A stretch of 64,000 bases of DNA from Cardiobacterium hominis (GCF_900637305.1 NZ_LR134365.1:62001-126000); one strand, 5' to 3'. Positions 52,147-62,067 are shown, counted from the first letter of the stretch. Made by a program: numbers and translations. Notes: generated by a model not told the origin, from the letters alone.

Positions 52147-52668
52147 ATGAAAAAAACATTCCTCACCTTCCTCGCACTTGCCAGCGGCACTGCCATTGCC
52201 TGCCCCGGACAATTTGACCCGGCATCCGGCACTTGCACCTTTCAAGGAAACAACGGCGAATTGGTGCAATACCAAGAAGCGCCCCCGCAGGGCTACGGCT
52301 CTTCCGCCTACCAAGAACCGCCGCCGCCACAAATCCAGTACTACGAAGTCGGCTATGCCGCCATCGCGGTAAACGACAGCAACAGCAACCTGCATTGGAC
52401 AGTCAATGCCAACAGCCCGGAAGAAGCCAGGAAAGAAGTACTCGCTTCCTGCCAACAAAAAGACGGCGCGGGTGCGGCTTGCACCGTTGTCTTCGGCACA
52501 CACGAAGAATTTTTCTCCGTAACGCGGGGCTACAAAGGCGACAGGGCAACGTTTTTCTTCGCCGACGGCACGCTGAGTTTCGAGCGCTCGATGGCAGACT
52601 GCCAAGCCGCCGGCATGAGCGACTGCGAAGACGTCGTTATCGAAGGACAGCCGCGCCGTTTCCTCTAA
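52147..52668 (+). CDS. DUF4189-like secreted protein, copy 1
   Basis: The 173-residue protein has a signal peptide ending near GTAIAC. A Pro/Gln/Tyr-rich linker precedes the C-terminal DUF4189-like domain: YAAIAVNDSNSNLHWTVNANSPEEARKEVLASC, then AACTVVFGTHEEFFSV. The domain has regularly placed cysteines. Family members are small periplasmic or secreted proteins of unknown role. The 3' two-thirds is nearly identical at nucleotide level to the next gene, while the first 55 residues differ clearly. Inverted repeats flank it on both sides. Confidence 0.78.
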   Translation: MKKTFLTFLALASGTAIACPGQFDPASGTCTFQGNNGELVQYQEAPPQGYGSSAYQEPPPPQIQYYEVGYAAIAVNDSNSNLHWTVNANSPEEARKEVLASCQQKDGAGAACTVVFGTHEEFFSVTRGYKGDRATFFFADGTLSFERSMADCQAAGMSDCEDVVIEGQPRRFL

Positions 52669-52674
52669 CCTGCC

Positions 52675-52715
52675 CCGTTTACATACACCTTAGTCGCTAC
52701 CCTGTATGTAAACGG
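52675..52715. repeat. TTTACATACA inverted repeat, copy 2 (perfect 13-bp arms)
   Basis: CCGTTTACATACA (52675-52687) and TGTATGTAAACGG (52703-52715) are perfect reverse complements. It sits between the two DUF4189 genes. Confidence 0.85.
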
Positions 52716-52741
52716 CAAAAACCCGCACACAAAGAAACCAC

Positions 52742-53260
52742 ATGAAAAAACTACTCCTCGCACTCCTCGGCATCAGCAGCGGCGCTGCGCTTGCCTGTGG
52801 CGGACAATATGACCCGGTATCGGGTACTTGCCGCATCGTCGCGCCGGATGGCCAAATGATGTATTACAACGCGCCCGTACAGGGCTACGGCTCCTACGCC
52901 TACCAAGAACCGCCGCCGCCACAAATCCAGTACTACGAAGTCGGCTATGCCGCCATCGCGGTCAATGACAACAACAGCAACCTGCATTGGACAGTCAATG
53001 CCAACAGCCCGGAAGAAGCCAGGAAAGAAGTACTCGCTTCCTGCCAACAAAAAGACGGCGCGGGTGCGGCTTGCACCGTTGTCTTCGGCACACACGAAGA
53101 ATTTTTCTCCGTAACGCGGGGCTACAAAGGCGACAGGGCAACGTTTTTCTTCGCCGACGGCACGCTGAGTTTCGAGCGCTCGATGGCAGACTGCCAAACC
53201 GCCGGCATGAGCGACTGCGAAGACGTCGTTATCGAAGGGCAGCCGCGCCGCTTCCTCTGA
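52742..53260 (+). CDS. DUF4189-like secreted protein, copy 2
   Basis: The 172-residue protein has a signal peptide ending near GAALAC. Its N-terminal variable region (GGQYDPVSGTCRIVAPDGQMMYYN) differs from copy 1, but from YQEPPPPQIQYYEVGY onward the two are almost identical: only a few bases change over about 355 bp. The pattern points to recent duplication or gene conversion limited to the DUF4189 domain. Both copies keep intact frames, signal peptides and cysteines, so both are probably functional. Confidence 0.78.
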   Translation: MKKLLLALLGISSGAALACGGQYDPVSGTCRIVAPDGQMMYYNAPVQGYGSYAYQEPPPPQIQYYEVGYAAIAVNDNNSNLHWTVNANSPEEARKEVLASCQQKDGAGAACTVVFGTHEEFFSVTRGYKGDRATFFFADGTLSFERSMADCQTAGMSDCEDVVIEGQPRRFL

Positions 53261-53266
53261 CCCGCC

Positions 53267-53307
53267 CCGTTTACATACAGGGTAGCGACTATCCCGTATG
53301 TATAAAT
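53267..53307. repeat. TTTACATACA inverted repeat, copy 3
   Basis: CCGTTTACATACA...CGTATGTATAAAT with an inner GGGTA-gcgac-TATCCC. It lies just before the speA ribosome binding site. Confidence 0.7.
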
Positions 53308-53335
53308 CCAACCCACAGAACCCAAGGAACCCACA

Positions 53336-55249
53336 TTGAACGCCAAACCTGACTGGAGCATTGCAGACGCCGACGAACTCTACCGCATCAGCGGCTGGGG
53401 CGCGGGCTACTTTCGCCTGAACGCCGACGGCAACCTCGTCGTCAGCGCGCCGCTACGCAACGGCAAAACCGCCGAAATCGCCATGCTCGACCTCATCGAA
53501 GGCATGGAAGTGCGCGGCAAATCCATGCCGGTCATGCTGCGCGTGCAGAACCTGCTGGAAAACCAGATAAAACTCATCAACGAAAGCTTCTCCAAAGCCA
53601 TCGCCGACAGCAACTACCGCGGCAAATACCGCGGCGTCTTCCCCATCAAAGTCAACCAGCAGGCGCAAGTCATCGAAGACATCGTCCGCTTCGGCAAACC
53701 CTGGCAGCACGGCCTCGAAGCCGGCTCCAAAGCCGAACTGATGATCGCCCTCTCCATGCTCTCCGAGCCAGGGCCGCTCATCGTCTGCAACGGCTACAAA
53801 GACCGCGAATTCGTCGAACTCGGCCTGGGCATGACCAAACTCGGCTTCCAGGTCATCTTCGTCATCGAAACCCCGGCAGAACTGCCGATCATCGTCGAAA
53901 GCTCGCAGGCGATGGGCGTGCGCCCGGTCATCGGCGTGCGTGCCAAACTCTTCTCGCGCGTCTCCGGCCGCTGGAATGCCACCAGCGGCGACCGCTCCAT
54001 GTTTGGCCTGAACGCCTCACAACTCGTCGGCGTCATCGACGGCCTGAAAGCCGCGGGCATGCTTGACTGCCTCCAATTCCTGCACTACCACCTCGGCTCA
54101 CAAATCCCCAACATCCGCGACATCCGCACCGGCGTGCGCGAAGCCTGCCGCTACTACGTCGAACTCGTCGAAGAAGGCGCGCCGATGCGCTTCCTCGACC
54201 TCGGCGGCGGCCTGGCGGTGGACTACGACGGCAGCCGGACATCTGCCATCCACTCGCGCAACTACGCCCTCGAAGAATACTGCGTGGACGTCGTCGAAAC
54301 CATCCAAAGCGTGCTGGACGAAAAAGGCATCGAACACCCGACCATCGTCACCGAATCCGGGCGCTCCACCGTCGCCTACTCCACCGTGCTGATGTTCAAC
54401 ATCCTCGACGTCACCGGCTTCAGCGACGCCTCGCTGCCTGCCGACATCGACGAAAAAGCCTCCGACCTCGTGCACAACCTCATGGAAAGCTACCGCATGC
54501 TCTCCGACAAAACCGTACAAGAATGCTTCAACGACGCCGTGTACTACCGCGACGAAGCGCGCGACGGCTTCATGCGCGGCCAGCTTGACCTGCGCACCCG
54601 CTCGCAAATCGAACAAATCTTCATGGTCATCATGGCGGAAGTCCAAAAAATCGCCGACCGCAACCCGGACGCCCTCTCCGAACCCGAAGTACTCAAAACC
54701 ATGCTCGCCGACATCTACTACGGCAACTTCAGCGTCTTCCAATCGCTGCCGGACGCCTGGGCGATTGACCAAATCTTCCCCGTCGTGCCGCTGCACCGCC
54801 ACCTGGAGCGCCCGACGCGCAACAGCATCATCGCCGACATGACCTGCGACAGCGACGGCAAAATCGACCGCTTCCCGGAAAACGGCGAAGTCAGCCGCGC
54901 CCTGCCGCTACACGAAATCCGCGAAGGCGAAGAATACTACCTCGGCGCATTCCTCGTCGGCGCCTACCAAGAAACCCTCGGCGACCTGCACAACCTGCTC
55001 GGCGACACCCACGTCGTCTCCGTGTACATCAACGAAGACGGCAGCTTTGACTTCGTCGGCGAAGTCGAAGGTGACTCGGTGGCAGACGTCCTGAGCTACG
55101 TCGAATACCAGCCGAACAACCTCCTCGCCCAATTCCGCCAGACCGCCGAACGCGCAGTACGCAACGGCACCATCAGCGCCGGCGAGCGCCAGCACCTGGT
55201 AAACGCCTTTGAAGCGGGCCTGCGCGGCTACACCTACTACGAACAATAA
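53336..55249 (+). CDS. speA: Biosynthetic arginine decarboxylase
   Basis: The 637-residue protein begins at TTG 53336, chosen because AAGGAA lies 7 nt upstream. The conserved N-terminus (WSIADADELYRISGWGAGYF) starts immediately after, and no ATG precedes it. The PLP Lys is in FPIKVNQQAQV. Further motifs are GYKDREFVELGL, HYHLGSQIPN, FLDLGGGLAVDYDG and the catalytic Cys region TFNCDF-like VYINEDGSFDF. It converts arginine to agmatine for putrescine synthesis. Full length compared with E. coli SpeA. speB is not adjacent. Confidence 0.95.
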   Translation: MNAKPDWSIADADELYRISGWGAGYFRLNADGNLVVSAPLRNGKTAEIAMLDLIEGMEVRGKSMPVMLRVQNLLENQIKLINESFSKAIADSNYRGKYRGVFPIKVNQQAQVIEDIVRFGKPWQHGLEAGSKAELMIALSMLSEPGPLIVCNGYKDREFVELGLGMTKLGFQVIFVIETPAELPIIVESSQAMGVRPVIGVRAKLFSRVSGRWNATSGDRSMFGLNASQLVGVIDGLKAAGMLDCLQFLHYHLGSQIPNIRDIRTGVREACRYYVELVEEGAPMRFLDLGGGLAVDYDGSRTSAIHSRNYALEEYCVDVVETIQSVLDEKGIEHPTIVTESGRSTVAYSTVLMFNILDVTGFSDASLPADIDEKASDLVHNLMESYRMLSDKTVQECFNDAVYYRDEARDGFMRGQLDLRTRSQIEQIFMVIMAEVQKIADRNPDALSEPEVLKTMLADIYYGNFSVFQSLPDAWAIDQIFPVVPLHRHLERPTRNSIIADMTCDSDGKIDRFPENGEVSRALPLHEIREGEEYYLGAFLVGAYQETLGDLHNLLGDTHVVSVYINEDGSFDFVGEVEGDSVADVLSYVEYQPNNLLAQFRQTAERAVRNGTISAGERQHLVNAFEAGLRGYTYYEQ

Positions 55250-55254
55250 ACACA

Positions 55255-55280
55255 CAAAGCCGCCTGCGGGCGGCTTTTTC
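55255..55280 (+). terminator. Terminator after speA
   Basis: AAAGCCGCC-tgcg-GGCGGCTTTTT, 6 nt after the stop codon. Confidence 0.88.
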
Positions 55281-55408
55281 GAACCCGTTTAGACCCCGTG
55301 AGTAGGAGCGGAAATCGCCCGCCCCCGCTTCGCAGGGAAGAAGGATTCAAATAATAAACAGCCTAGGGGGGTGACTATAATGCGCCCTTCCCTGCCCCGG
55401 AGAACGCC

Positions 55409-56308
55409 ATGCCCGCCCTCACCGCCTACCGCCAACTGCAAGCCATCCGCGACCGCCTGCCGCAATACCGCCCGCACGCGCGACCGCCGCAACTGGCGGA
55501 AAACATCCTCGCCCTCGCCAACGTTTACGACGTCTATTGGTTCGACGCCTTCGGCGTGCTGAACGTCGGGCCGCAACCCATCCCCGGCGCGGTAGAAGCG
55601 GTCGCCGCCCTGCGCGAGCGCGGCAAGCAGGTGTTTGTCCTCTCAAACGCCGCCAGCGTCAGCAAGCCAAACATGGTCAAGCGCTTCGCCGGGCTGGGAT
55701 TCGACTTCAGCGCGGAAGAAATCGTCACCAGCCGCGACGCCGTGCTGGACGCCCTCGCCGCCTACCCGCGCGACACCCTCTGGGGACTGATTGGTCTCGA
55801 CCACAGCCAGGAAGACCTGGACGCGCGCGGCGTGCGCTACCTGCACCAGGACGACCCGCACTTCCACGACGCGCCGGACGGCTACCTTTTCCTCGCCACC
55901 GCGAACTGGGACGACGCGCGCCAACATCGCCTGCTGGATGCGCTCGCCGCCCGCCCGCGTCCGGTCATCCTCGGCAACCCCGACCTCATCGCGCCGATGC
56001 CGGAGCACACCTCCATCGAACCCGGCAGCTACATCCTCACCCTGCCGGACGAAGCCTTCGCACACGTCCACGTCTGCGGCAAACCCTACCCTGCCATCTA
56101 CGAACACGCCGCAGGCCGCCTCGCCTCCTTTGACCCGGCGCGCACCCTGATGTGCGGCGATACCCTGCACACCGACATCCTCGGCGGCAACGCCTTCGGC
56201 GTGCGCACCGCCCTGCTCACAGCGCACGGCTTCTACCGCGACCTCAACTACCACGACTACATCGGCGACAGCGGCATCGTCCCCGACCACATCCTGCCGC
56301 GGTTATAA
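55409..56308 (+). CDS. HAD superfamily (class IIA) hydrolase
   Basis: The 299-residue protein has HAD motif I DAFGVLNVG, motif II VLSNAASVSKPN, the class IIA cap, then GKPYPAIYEHA and motif IV CGDTLHTDILGG. The NagD/AraL-like class IIA members dephosphorylate small sugar phosphates or nucleotides. A conserved N-terminal extension of about 45 residues precedes motif I. The upstream 125 bp contain a TATAAT near 55375. The FAD-protein gene starts 9 nt downstream, so both are likely co-transcribed. Confidence 0.87.
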   Translation: MPALTAYRQLQAIRDRLPQYRPHARPPQLAENILALANVYDVYWFDAFGVLNVGPQPIPGAVEAVAALRERGKQVFVLSNAASVSKPNMVKRFAGLGFDFSAEEIVTSRDAVLDALAAYPRDTLWGLIGLDHSQEDLDARGVRYLHQDDPHFHDAPDGYLFLATANWDDARQHRLLDALAARPRPVILGNPDLIAPMPEHTSIEPGSYILTLPDEAFAHVHVCGKPYPAIYEHAAGRLASFDPARTLMCGDTLHTDILGGNAFGVRTALLTAHGFYRDLNYHDYIGDSGIVPDHILPRL

Positions 56309-56317
56309 ACCGACACC

Positions 56318-57487
56318 ATGACCTACGACGCCATCATCATCGGCGCCGGTGCCGCCGGCACCTACTGCGCCATCCACGCCGCCAACCGCGGCCTGCGCGT
56401 GCTGCTGCTCGACCACAACCCCGACCTCGGCGCAAAAATCCGCATTTCCGGCGGCGGCCGTTGCAACTTCACCAACACCGGCGCCCGCGCCGACACCTAC
56501 TACAGCCACAACCCGCACTTCCCGCGCGCCGCCCTTGCCCGCCACCGCCCGCAAGACGTGCTCGACTGGTTCGGCGCGCGCGGCATCACCTGGCACGAAA
56601 AACACCTCGGGCAAATCTTCGCCGACCAACGCAGCCGCGGCATCCTCGCCGCCCTGCACGACGCCCTCGCAGACAGCGGCGCGACCCTGCACACCGCCAC
56701 CACCCTGCACGAACACCGGCACGACGGCAGCCACTACCACCTGCGCACCAGCCGCGGCGACTACCGCAGCCCGCGCCTCATCATCGCCTGCGGTGCGCCG
56801 TCCTACCCCAAACTGGGCGCGACCGACCTCGCACTACGCATTGCTAAACAACACCACATCGCCAACTACCCCTACCGCCCGGCGCTCGTCCCGCTCACCC
56901 TCGCCGAGCCGCCCGCGGCGCTCGCCGGCATCAGCCACGAAGTCACCATCCACTGCGACGGCGCCCCCGGCTTCCGCGACCAACTGCTCTACACCCACCG
57001 CGGCATCAGCGGCCCGGCGGTGCTGCAAATCTCCACCTGGTGGCAACGCGGCGCAGCCATCACCCTCAACCACCTGCCCGACCTGCCTGCCGACGCGCTC
57101 GTCACCGCCAAACGCGCCCACCCGCAACACACCCTCGCGCAAACCCTGCGCGCCCACCTGCCGAGAGCCGTCGCCGACCACCTCGCCCTGCCCTACCCCG
57201 CCGACCCGCTACAACACCACAGCGACGCCGCACTCACCCGCATCATGGCAGACCTGCAGCACCACGCCATCATCCCGACCGGCACCGAAGGCATGCACAA
57301 AGCAGAGGCGTGCAGCGGCGGCATAGACACGCGCGAGCTTGACCCCAAAACCTTCATGGTCAAAAAACGCCCCGGCCTGTACATCATCGGCGAAGCGCTG
57401 GACGTTACCGGCTGGCTCGGCGGCTACAACCTGCAATGGGCATGGTCATCGGCGTGGAGCTGCGCGCAGTATCTGGGCGCGGATTAA
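56318..57487 (+). CDS. HI0933/YhiN-family FAD-dependent oxidoreductase
   Basis: The 389-residue flavoprotein has the dinucleotide-binding motif IIIGAGAAGTYCAIHAANRG. The family signature GAKIRISGGGRCNFTN is followed by HEKHLGQIFADQRS, the middle beta domain (THRGISGPAVLQIS), and a C-terminal FAD contact GEALDVTGWLGGYNLQWAWSS. Known structures of the family bind FAD, but the physiological substrate is not established. It forms a pair with the HAD hydrolase gene; whether they act together is unknown. Confidence 0.9.
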   Translation: MTYDAIIIGAGAAGTYCAIHAANRGLRVLLLDHNPDLGAKIRISGGGRCNFTNTGARADTYYSHNPHFPRAALARHRPQDVLDWFGARGITWHEKHLGQIFADQRSRGILAALHDALADSGATLHTATTLHEHRHDGSHYHLRTSRGDYRSPRLIIACGAPSYPKLGATDLALRIAKQHHIANYPYRPALVPLTLAEPPAALAGISHEVTIHCDGAPGFRDQLLYTHRGISGPAVLQISTWWQRGAAITLNHLPDLPADALVTAKRAHPQHTLAQTLRAHLPRAVADHLALPYPADPLQHHSDAALTRIMADLQHHAIIPTGTEGMHKAEACSGGIDTRELDPKTFMVKKRPGLYIIGEALDVTGWLGGYNLQWAWSSAWSCAQYLGAD

Positions 57488-57539
57488 CCCTGCCCTCCCC
57501 CACCTGATAGGCGCAGATAACGGCAAACGCCAAACACGC

Positions 57540-58298
57540 CTAACCGCCCTTGTCCAACCAGCGAAAAGCGCGGCGCAATTCCGCCTCGGCGTTATCCGCA
57601 TACCAGCGGCCATGCGCGAGAATGATGCGCGCCGGTTGCCAGGCGAGCAGCTGTTGCAGGCTGGCGCGCGCGGCATCGCGGTCGGTAAAAGTGGCGCGCA
57701 TATCTATCGGCGCTTTGCCGTCCGGGTCGCTGTTGCCCGCCAGTTTCATCATCAGCTTCCAGAAGCCGCCGCGCATCTTCGCAGTCTCAATATTCTCAAT
57801 GAGATCGGTGAGAATCAGGGTGCGGCTCGCATGATGGAAAAAGTCGATTTCGTGCATGATGCGGCTGCCACGGAATAGCGTCTGCGCAATTTGCCCCGCC
57901 CAGTCTGGCGGCGCGGTGTCATCCAAATCGGCATCAAAACGCACGGCAATGCGGTTTTTCGCCGCGCGTTCGCGCACGCCGGGACTCGCCCAGGTGACCG
58001 CCTGCGGATAGCGCGCCTGCCAGGCGGGAATGTGCGCGTAGTGAATGTAGTTGGGCGAGACGAGGTGGCGCACCGCACCGAGCGCGTCAATGGCGGCAAA
58101 GAGCGCCTCGTTCGGCGCGATGGGCGAATGGCACCACAGGCCGCCATCTTGCAGACGGATGACGGTCATGCGCGTGGAAAACGGCGCGCGCAGGATGCCC
58201 ATGTTCATCCAGGTAACGTCGCCGTCGGCAATCCAGATATCGTCGGCGACGGGTTTCGGGGTATTAAGCGGCTGATAAAGCGGGACGGAAGTGGTCAT
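57540..58298 (-). CDS. DUF4336 protein
   Basis: The 252-residue protein has GGAG 8 nt before the ATG. It fits DUF4336: IWIADGDVTWMNMGILRAPFSTRM at the start, LWCHSPIAPNEAL, HLVSPNYIHYAHIPAW and the C-terminal ILAHGRWYADN. The pattern recalls a metallo-beta-lactamase-like fold in which some metal ligands are kept (HYAHI, AHGRW), but the HxHxDH motif is absent. Function unknown. It is convergent with the flavoprotein gene and divergent from aroA. Confidence 0.78.
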   Translation of the reverse strand: MTTSVPLYQPLNTPKPVADDIWIADGDVTWMNMGILRAPFSTRMTVIRLQDGGLWCHSPIAPNEALFAAIDALGAVRHLVSPNYIHYAHIPAWQARYPQAVTWASPGVRERAAKNRIAVRFDADLDDTAPPDWAGQIAQTLFRGSRIMHEIDFFHHASRTLILTDLIENIETAKMRGGFWKLMMKLAGNSDPDGKAPIDMRATFTDRDAARASLQQLLAWQPARIILAHGRWYADNAEAELRRAFRWLDKGG

Positions 58299-58385
58299 GC
58301 GGATGCTCCGGCAGGGTTTGCGGGGAGTATAGCGCGGTCTGGCGTTCCGCTATATGATGCGGGCTTTTCTTTTTCTGGAGGTTTT

Positions 58386-59696
58386 ATGCGGCTGGATTGG
58401 CAGTGCGCGCCGGTGGATGCGGTGCGCGGAACGGTGCGGGTGCCGGGCGACAAGTCTATTTCGCACCGCGCGATTATGCTTGGCGCGCTGGCGGAGGGGA
58501 CGACCGAGGTCAGCGGTTTTCTCGAAGGCGAGGATTGTCTTGCCACCATGCGCGCCTTTCAGGCGATGGGCGTTGAGATTGTCCATCACGGTGCCGGACG
58601 GGTAACGATTCATGGCGCCGGTCTGCACGGGCTGCGCGCGCCCGCCGCGCCGCTCGATGTCGGCAACAGCGGCACCAGTATGCGCCTGCTTGCGGGCGTG
58701 CTTGCCGGGCAGCCGTTTGATGCGGTGCTGGTCGGCGATGCTTCTTTGATGAAGCGGCCGATGCGCCGCGTGACTGAGCCGCTGGCGTTGATGGGGGCGG
58801 AGATTGTCACCAGCGACGTGGGCACGGCGCCGCTCGTCATTCATGGTCGCCCGTTGCACGGTATGGATTACACCTTGCCGGTGGCGAGCGCACAGTTGAA
58901 GTCCGCGCTGCTCCTCGCCGGGCTGTTTGCCGAGGGGACGACGCGGATTACGGAAACCGGTGTCAGCCGCGATCATAGCGAGCGGATGTTGCGCGGCTTT
59001 GGCGTTAGCGTTGAGAAGGACGGCGCGACGCTCGCCATTCGCGGCGGGCAACGGCTCTCCGCCTGCGAGGTGGTGGTGCCGGGCGATGTGTCCTCGGCGG
59101 CTTTTTTTATCGTCGCCGCGCTGATTGCACGCGAGGGCGCGTTGCTGTTGGAGAACGTCGGCATGAACCCGACCCGCGCCGCAGTGGTCGAGATTTTGCG
59201 CGCGATGGGCGGCGATATTGAAATTTTGCACGCACGCGAAGCGGGCGGCGAACCGGTCGCCGATTTGCGCGTGCGCCCCTCGCAGTTGCACGGCATCGCG
59301 ATTGACGAGGCGCTGGTGCCGATTGCCATTGACGAGTTCCCGATTCTGTTCATCGCCGCCGCTTGTGCGGAGGGCGAGACGCGGGCGACGGCGCTGCACG
59401 AGTTGCGCGTCAAGGAAAGCGACCGCCTCGCCACGATGGAAGCAGGCCTGCGCGCGCTCGGCGTGGATTGCGTGGCGGGTGCGGATTCAATGACGATTCG
59501 CGGCAAGGCTGGCACGGCGTTCACGGGTGGCACGGTGGAAAGCCACGGCGATCACCGCATCGCGATGAGTTTTGCCACAGCCGCCTTGCGTGCCGCCGCG
59601 CCGATTGTGGTGCGCGATTGCGCCAATGTGGCGACGTCGTTCCCGTCCTTTCAGGCGCTGGCGCAGGGTGTTGGCATGGTGGTGGGCGATGCGTAA
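58386..59696 (+). CDS. aroA: 3-phosphoshikimate 1-carboxyvinyltransferase (EPSP synthase)
   Basis: The 436-residue protein starts at the ATG after TGGAGG. Signatures are VPGDKSISHRAIMLGALAEG, LDVGNSGTSMRLLAG and RVKESDRLATMEAGL with the catalytic site, then HGDHRIAMSFATAAL. It adds enolpyruvate to shikimate-3-phosphate in aromatic amino acid and folate synthesis. The LDVGNSGTSMRL form and GEDCLATMRAF suggest the class II-like (glyphosate-tolerant) branch rather than the E. coli type; this is an impression only. It overlaps cmk by 8 nt. Confidence 0.95.
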   Translation: MRLDWQCAPVDAVRGTVRVPGDKSISHRAIMLGALAEGTTEVSGFLEGEDCLATMRAFQAMGVEIVHHGAGRVTIHGAGLHGLRAPAAPLDVGNSGTSMRLLAGVLAGQPFDAVLVGDASLMKRPMRRVTEPLALMGAEIVTSDVGTAPLVIHGRPLHGMDYTLPVASAQLKSALLLAGLFAEGTTRITETGVSRDHSERMLRGFGVSVEKDGATLAIRGGQRLSACEVVVPGDVSSAAFFIVAALIAREGALLLENVGMNPTRAAVVEILRAMGGDIEILHAREAGGEPVADLRVRPSQLHGIAIDEALVPIAIDEFPILFIAAACAEGETRATALHELRVKESDRLATMEAGLRALGVDCVAGADSMTIRGKAGTAFTGGTVESHGDHRIAMSFATAALRAAAPIVVRDCANVATSFPSFQALAQGVGMVVGDA

Positions 59697-60363
59697 GGTG
59701 ATTACCGTTGATGGGCCGAGCGGCGTCGGCAAGGGCACGCTCTGCCAGACGCTCGCGCGCGAACGCGGCTGGGCGTATCTGGACAGCGGCGCGCTTTACC
59801 GTCTCCTGGCGTTACAGGCGCTCGCCGCAGACAAAGTGGACGCGCCCGCGGCAGAAATCGCCGCGCTGGTCGGGGCGATGCAGATTGATTTCCGCCTGGG
59901 CGAACGCGGTTGCACGGTGCTGCTCAACGGCGCGCCGGTCGGCGGCGAGCTACGCACCGAGCGCTGCGGCAACGCCGCCTCGAAAATCGCCGCCTATCCT
60001 GAAGTACGCGCGGCGCTGCTGGATTTCCAGCGCGGATTCGGCGGTGAGGCGCCGCTGATTGCCGACGGACGCGACATGGGGACGGTGGTTTTCCCCGACG
60101 CACCGCTCAAGTTATTCCTGACCGCATCGGCGGAAATCCGCGCCGAGCGACGGTATAAACAGTTGTTGGCACAAGGAGAATCTGTTAATCTGCGCGCCAT
60201 CTACGCCGAGATAGCCGAGCGCGACGCGCGCGACCGCTCCCGCAGCGTAGCCCCGCTCATACCAGCTTCGGATGCGGTGGTCATTGACACGGGTAACTTG
60301 TCGATTTCGGACGTGCAGCAGCGGGTTTCCGCCGAAATTGCCGCACGTTTTTCTTTTTCCTAA
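59689..60363 (+). CDS. cmk: Cytidylate kinase
   Basis: The 224-residue protein has the P-loop DGPSGVGKGTLCQTLA, WAYLDSGALYRLLAL for CMP binding, GRDMGTVVFPDAPLKLFLTAS, and the lid ERDARDRSRSVAPL. It phosphorylates CMP and dCMP. Its start lies inside the aroA 3' end, and rpsA follows 25 nt downstream: the aroA-cmk-rpsA-ihfB order of gammaproteobacteria. The large overlapping frame upstream is an aroA artefact. Confidence 0.96.
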   Translation: MRKVITVDGPSGVGKGTLCQTLARERGWAYLDSGALYRLLALQALAADKVDAPAAEIAALVGAMQIDFRLGERGCTVLLNGAPVGGELRTERCGNAASKIAAYPEVRAALLDFQRGFGGEAPLIADGRDMGTVVFPDAPLKLFLTASAEIRAERRYKQLLAQGESVNLRAIYAEIAERDARDRSRSVAPLIPASDAVVIDTGNLSISDVQQRVSAEIAARFSFS

Positions 60364-60388
60364 CCTTTTCTATTAACCAGAGTCATCT

Positions 60389-62059
60389 ATGGAATCATTT
60401 GCTGAGCTTTTTGAAAAAAGCATCGAAACCGCCGAGTTGAAACCCGGCTCCATCATCAAGGCCGAAGTCGTCCAAATCAATAAAGATTTCGTCGTACTGA
60501 ACGCTGGCCTGAAATCCGAAGGCTTCGTCCCCGCCGCCCAGTTCACCGATGAAAACGGCAACCTGACCGTTGCGGTCGGCGATACCGTGGAAGTTGCCCT
60601 CGAAGCCCTTGAAGACGGTTTCGGCGAAACCAAAATCTCGCACGAAAAAGCGCAACGCATCCGCACCTGGGAAGTGCTGGAGCAAAAATTCAACGACAGC
60701 GAAACCATCACCGGCATCATCTCCGGCCGTGTCAAAGGTGGCTTCACCGTGGATGTTGAAGGCGTCAAGGCATTCCTACCCGGCTCACTGGTTGACGTGC
60801 GTCCGGTCAAAGACCCGGCACTCAGCGAAGGCAAAGAAATCGACTTCAAAATCATCAAACTCGACCAAAAACGCAACAACATCGTCATCTCCCGCCGCGC
60901 CGTACTCGAAAACGAATACAAGGCCGAGCGCGACGAAGTACTGAAAAACCTGCAAGAAGGCGACGTCGTCAAGGCCGTGGTCAAGAACCTCACCGACTAC
61001 GGCGCCTTCCTCGACATCGGCGGCGTGGACGGCCTGCTCCACATCACCGACATGGCGTGGAAACGCATCAAATACCCCTCCGAAGTCGTCAACATCGGCG
61101 ACGAAGTGGAAGTCAAAGTCCTCAAATTCGACCGCGAACGCGCCCGCGTCTCCCTCGGCCTGAAACAACTCGGCTCCGACCCGTGGGGCGACATCGCCCA
61201 GCGTTACCCGGTCAACAGCCAGACCCGCGGCAAAGTCACCAACATCGCCGACTACGGCTCCTTCGTCGAAATCGAAGACGGTGTGGAAGGCTTGGTACAC
61301 GTCTCCGAAATGGACTGGACCAACAAAAACGTCAACCCGCGCAAATTCGTCGCCGTTGGCCAGGAAGTCGATGTCATGATCCTCGAAATCGACCCGGAAC
61401 GCCGCCGCATCTCGCTCGGCATGAAACAGTGCCAGCCGAACCCGTGGCAAGAATTCGAGAAAAAATTCAACAAGGGCGACCGCGTCAAAGGCCAAATCAA
61501 ATCCATCACCGACTTCGGCGTCTTCATCGGCCTCGAAGGCGGCATCGACGGCCTCATCCACCTCTCCGACCTCTCCTGGGACGAAAACGGCGAAGAAGCC
61601 GTACGCCACTACCAAAAAGGCCAAGAAGTGGAAGCCGTTATCCTCGCCATTGACGCCGAACGCGAGCGCATCTCGCTGGGCGTCAAACAACTCAGCCAGG
61701 ACACCTTCTCCGCCTTCGCCTCCGCGCATGGCCGCGGCTCCGTGGTCAAAGGCAACGTGGTTGAAGTGGACGAGCGCCAGGCCGTCATCAAACTGAGCGA
61801 CGACATCAACGGCATCCTCAAAGCCTCCGAAGCGGCGATTGAGCGCGTTGAAGACCTGACCAAACTGCTGTCCGTTGGCGACGAAGTCGAAGCCAAAGTC
61901 ATCAACGTCGATCGCAAACACAAAACCTTCAGCCTCTCCGTACGCGCCAAAGACGTCGCGGACGAAAAAGCGGTCATCCAGGACTACACCCGCAAAGAAA
62001 GCCACGGCGGCACCTCGCTGGGCGACATCTTCAAAGAACTGGGCAACTCCGACGACTAA
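60389..62059 (+). CDS. rpsA: 30S ribosomal protein S1
   Basis: The 556-residue protein has six S1/OB-fold repeats. Repeats 3-6 are easiest to see: [67 protein letters not shown] and the diverged last one. S1 binds mRNA and helps load it on the 30S subunit. Length matches E. coli S1. It lies between cmk and ihfB; a 10-bp hairpin follows the stop. Confidence 0.98.
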   Translation: MESFAELFEKSIETAELKPGSIIKAEVVQINKDFVVLNAGLKSEGFVPAAQFTDENGNLTVAVGDTVEVALEALEDGFGETKISHEKAQRIRTWEVLEQKFNDSETITGIISGRVKGGFTVDVEGVKAFLPGSLVDVRPVKDPALSEGKEIDFKIIKLDQKRNNIVISRRAVLENEYKAERDEVLKNLQEGDVVKAVVKNLTDYGAFLDIGGVDGLLHITDMAWKRIKYPSEVVNIGDEVEVKVLKFDRERARVSLGLKQLGSDPWGDIAQRYPVNSQTRGKVTNIADYGSFVEIEDGVEGLVHVSEMDWTNKNVNPRKFVAVGQEVDVMILEIDPERRRISLGMKQCQPNPWQEFEKKFNKGDRVKGQIKSITDFGVFIGLEGGIDGLIHLSDLSWDENGEEAVRHYQKGQEVEAVILAIDAERERISLGVKQLSQDTFSAFASAHGRGSVVKGNVVEVDERQAVIKLSDDINGILKASEAAIERVEDLTKLLSVGDEVEAKVINVDRKHKTFSLSVRAKDVADEKAVIQDYTRKESHGGTSLGDIFKELGNSDD

Positions 62060-62067
62060 AAACTGCG

